A stretch of DNA of 13,747 nucleotides from JBEKZQ01 sp049509675 (GTDB lineage Bacteria; Planctomycetota; Planctomycetia; Pirellulales; Thermoguttaceae). Positions 12,331-13,747 of the stretch are shown piece after piece (positions within the stretch are counted from its first letter, which is position 1; the number at the start of each line of letters is the position of its first letter). The position numbers were made by a program, and so were the translations under genes. The stretch covers positions 1 through 13,747 of the forward strand of contig JBEKZQ010000135.1 of NCBI GenBank assembly GCA_049509675.1. The letters are read 5' to 3'. The notes beneath the pieces are model-generated. The model made no database searches. It saw only the letters and a list, made by a program, of their open reading frames with translations, and had not been told where the DNA came from.

Positions 12331-13747
12331 ATGAACAGCAACCAGTGGCGGCACAACGCGGGAACCCGCCAATTAGCCTTGCTCGTCCAGGCGGTGGGCG
12401 CGATCGTCGCACAGCTTTTCCTTCCGTTGGGCAGTGTGAGCGTACGTGCGGCCGAGAATCCGCAGCAGTTGCCCTACGTCATCTATGCACCGGGCGCCAT
12501 GCGCAACATGGTCGATGTGCCGCCGCCCGCCCTTTCGTCGCCGCAGGCAGTCCAACCCGGCGCGACCCTGGCGGCCCCAAGCGCGCCGGACACCGTCAGC
12601 TTGGACCAGGCGATCCATGAAACACTGCACAGCGATCCGAAACTGCGCGCTGCCTTGGAGACGATCACGCAAGCCCGGGCCGACCTGCGGACCAGCGGCA
12701 TCTTGCCCAATCCGACCTTGACCGTGGGCGGCGTGCTTCTTCCCACTCGCCCCTTGTCGCCCACGCGGCCCGGCGGACCGCCGGAATTCGACATCATTGC
12801 CAGCTATCCGATCGACTGGTTCCTGTTCGGCAAGCGTGCGGCGGCGATGACCAACGCCCGGCTGGCGGTGGACGTTTCCGCGGCCGATTATGCCGACCAG
12901 GTGCGGCAGCGGTTGGCAGGCACCGCCGCGGCCTTCTACGACGTGCTCGAGGCGCAGGCCACGTTGAACCTGGCCCGCGAGGATCTCGACAGCCTGCAGC
13001 GCGTGGAAACGATGACCCGGCGACGGGTGCAACTGGGCGGGGTGGGAAGCATCGAGTCGGACCGCATGCGTTTGTCGGTCCTGGATGCCCAGCGGGAGAC
13101 GCGGAACCGTGAGACGGCACTGGCGACCGCCAGGGCGCAACTCCGGGCGGCAATGGGTCGCGGTATCGCCGCCCCGCCCCCGGAGGTTGCAGGGAGCCTG
13201 GACGTTCCGGCCCCGGCGCCCCCGTTGCAAGTCGGCGAGGCCCTGGCCATTGCGGAGCAGAATCGGCCCGACGTCGTCTCCCTCGAGCGGCAGATCGCTA
13301 AGGCCCGCAGCGGCATCGCGGTCGAAAAGACCAAGGCCTTCCCAAGCGTGGCGCCCTCGGCCGGGAGCCAATACCAGTATCAGACCGAAATTGGCTCACC
13401 GAATGCCGCGGAGTATACGGCCACCGTGAACGTCACCATCCCGTTGTTCGACCGGAACCAGGGCAACATCAATAAGGCCGAATCGGTGCTGGCGCAGACG
13501 TATTTCAATTTGCAGGCGCAGATGATCCAGGTTCGCGCGGAGATCGAGCAGGCGGTGGCCGAATTCCAGGCGGCTCGGAACGACGTGACGCTGGTTGGCC
13601 CGCAGCAACTGCAGACCGCCCGGAGCGTCCGCGACCGGACCCAAGCTGCCTACCAAGCGGGGGGGATGAGTCTTTTGGAAGTGCTGGACTCGGAGCGTGC
13701 CTACAGGGATACTTACCGTACCTATATCATGGGTCAGTCTGCCTATT
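12331..13747 (+). CDS. TolC/CusC-like outer membrane efflux protein, 3' end outside the window
   Basis: Open to the window edge for 472 codons. The N-terminus is a signal peptide (basic start, hydrophobic stretch near 15-36, likely cleavage after SVRA at 40). Two outer-membrane-efflux repeats follow. The first starts at VSLDQAIHETLHSDPKLRAALE (89-110) with ILPNPTL (124-130), FLFGKRAAAM, and long Ala/Arg/Gln-rich helices. The second has IAEQNRPDVVSLERQIAKA and IPLFDRNQGNI. The visible end carries AYQAGGMSLLEVLDSERAY, the hallmark of the last helix, so only a few dozen residues are probably missing. These trimers form the outer duct of RND or ABC tripartite pumps; the membrane-fusion protein and pump genes would be expected just downstream, outside the window. 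GAGAAG precedes the ATG. A heavy-metal (CzcC-like) role is possible but not shown. Confidence 0.9.
   Translation, partial: MNSNQWRHNAGTRQLALLVQAVGAIVAQLFLPLGSVSVRAAENPQQLPYVIYAPGAMRNMVDVPPPALSSPQAVQPGATLAAPSAPDTVSLDQAIHETLHSDPKLRAALETITQARADLRTSGILPNPTLTVGGVLLPTRPLSPTRPGGPPEFDIIASYPIDWFLFGKRAAAMTNARLAVDVSAADYADQVRQRLAGTAAAFYDVLEAQATLNLAREDLDSLQRVETMTRRRVQLGGVGSIESDRMRLSVLDAQRETRNRETALATARAQLRAAMGRGIAAPPPEVAGSLDVPAPAPPLQVGEALAIAEQNRPDVVSLERQIAKARSGIAVEKTKAFPSVAPSAGSQYQYQTEIGSPNAAEYTATVNVTIPLFDRNQGNINKAESVLAQTYFNLQAQMIQVRAEIEQAVAEFQAARNDVTLVGPQQLQTARSVRDRTQAAYQAGGMSLLEVLDSERAYRDTYRTYIMGQSAY

Overview
The window looks like chromosomal DNA of a planctomycete, probably Pirellulales-like. It has high GC and many dispersed palindromic intergenic repeats, including three 'GTAGGACGGATTG…' inverted pairs and a 'GGGTGCCAC…GTGGCACCC' element. 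It also has a standalone soluble Ser/Thr kinase and a small lipoprotein with a regulatory-like domain. The taxonomic call is inferred from style, because no rRNA or marker gene is present.

Left half (166-7561, minus strand): eight tightly packed genes, most with 1-17 base overlaps, that read as one operon. In transcription order they are: a thymidylate-synthase-family enzyme carrying Asp at the position that normally selects dUMP; a B12-binding/radical SAM enzyme; a GreA/GreB-type transcript cleavage factor; a pyruvate kinase fused to a thymidylate-kinase-like domain; an RdgB/HAM1-like nucleotide pyrophosphatase; a HIT-family protein; a class I SAM methyltransferase; and a cysteine desulfurase. 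The set is dominated by nucleotide chemistry. My leading inference is an undescribed pathway that makes a modified pyrimidine nucleotide, probably from a cytidylate. The fused kinase could lift the monophosphate to the triphosphate: the TMP-kinase half would do NMP to NDP, and the pyruvate-kinase half NDP to NTP with PEP. The RdgB-like enzyme could hydrolyse an unwanted triphosphate. Product and purpose (DNA/RNA modification or a nucleoside metabolite) cannot be read from the sequence.

Centre (7562-9510): a divergent intergenic region, a small hypothetical gene whose stop codon lies in the end of a MITE-like element (8368-8493), and a VTC-domain polyphosphate-polymerase-like gene.

Right half (9511-13747): three minus-strand genes (a small membrane protein, a lipoprotein, and a Ser/Thr kinase with HGD and DIG motif variants), a 540-base intergenic region, and a TolC-like outer-membrane efflux gene that runs off the right edge. 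Three diverged copies of an approximately 80-base intergenic element (7875-7956, 9878-9959, 11795-11875) lie in this half and the centre. They may be a regulatory leader or promoter element, or a mobile repeat.
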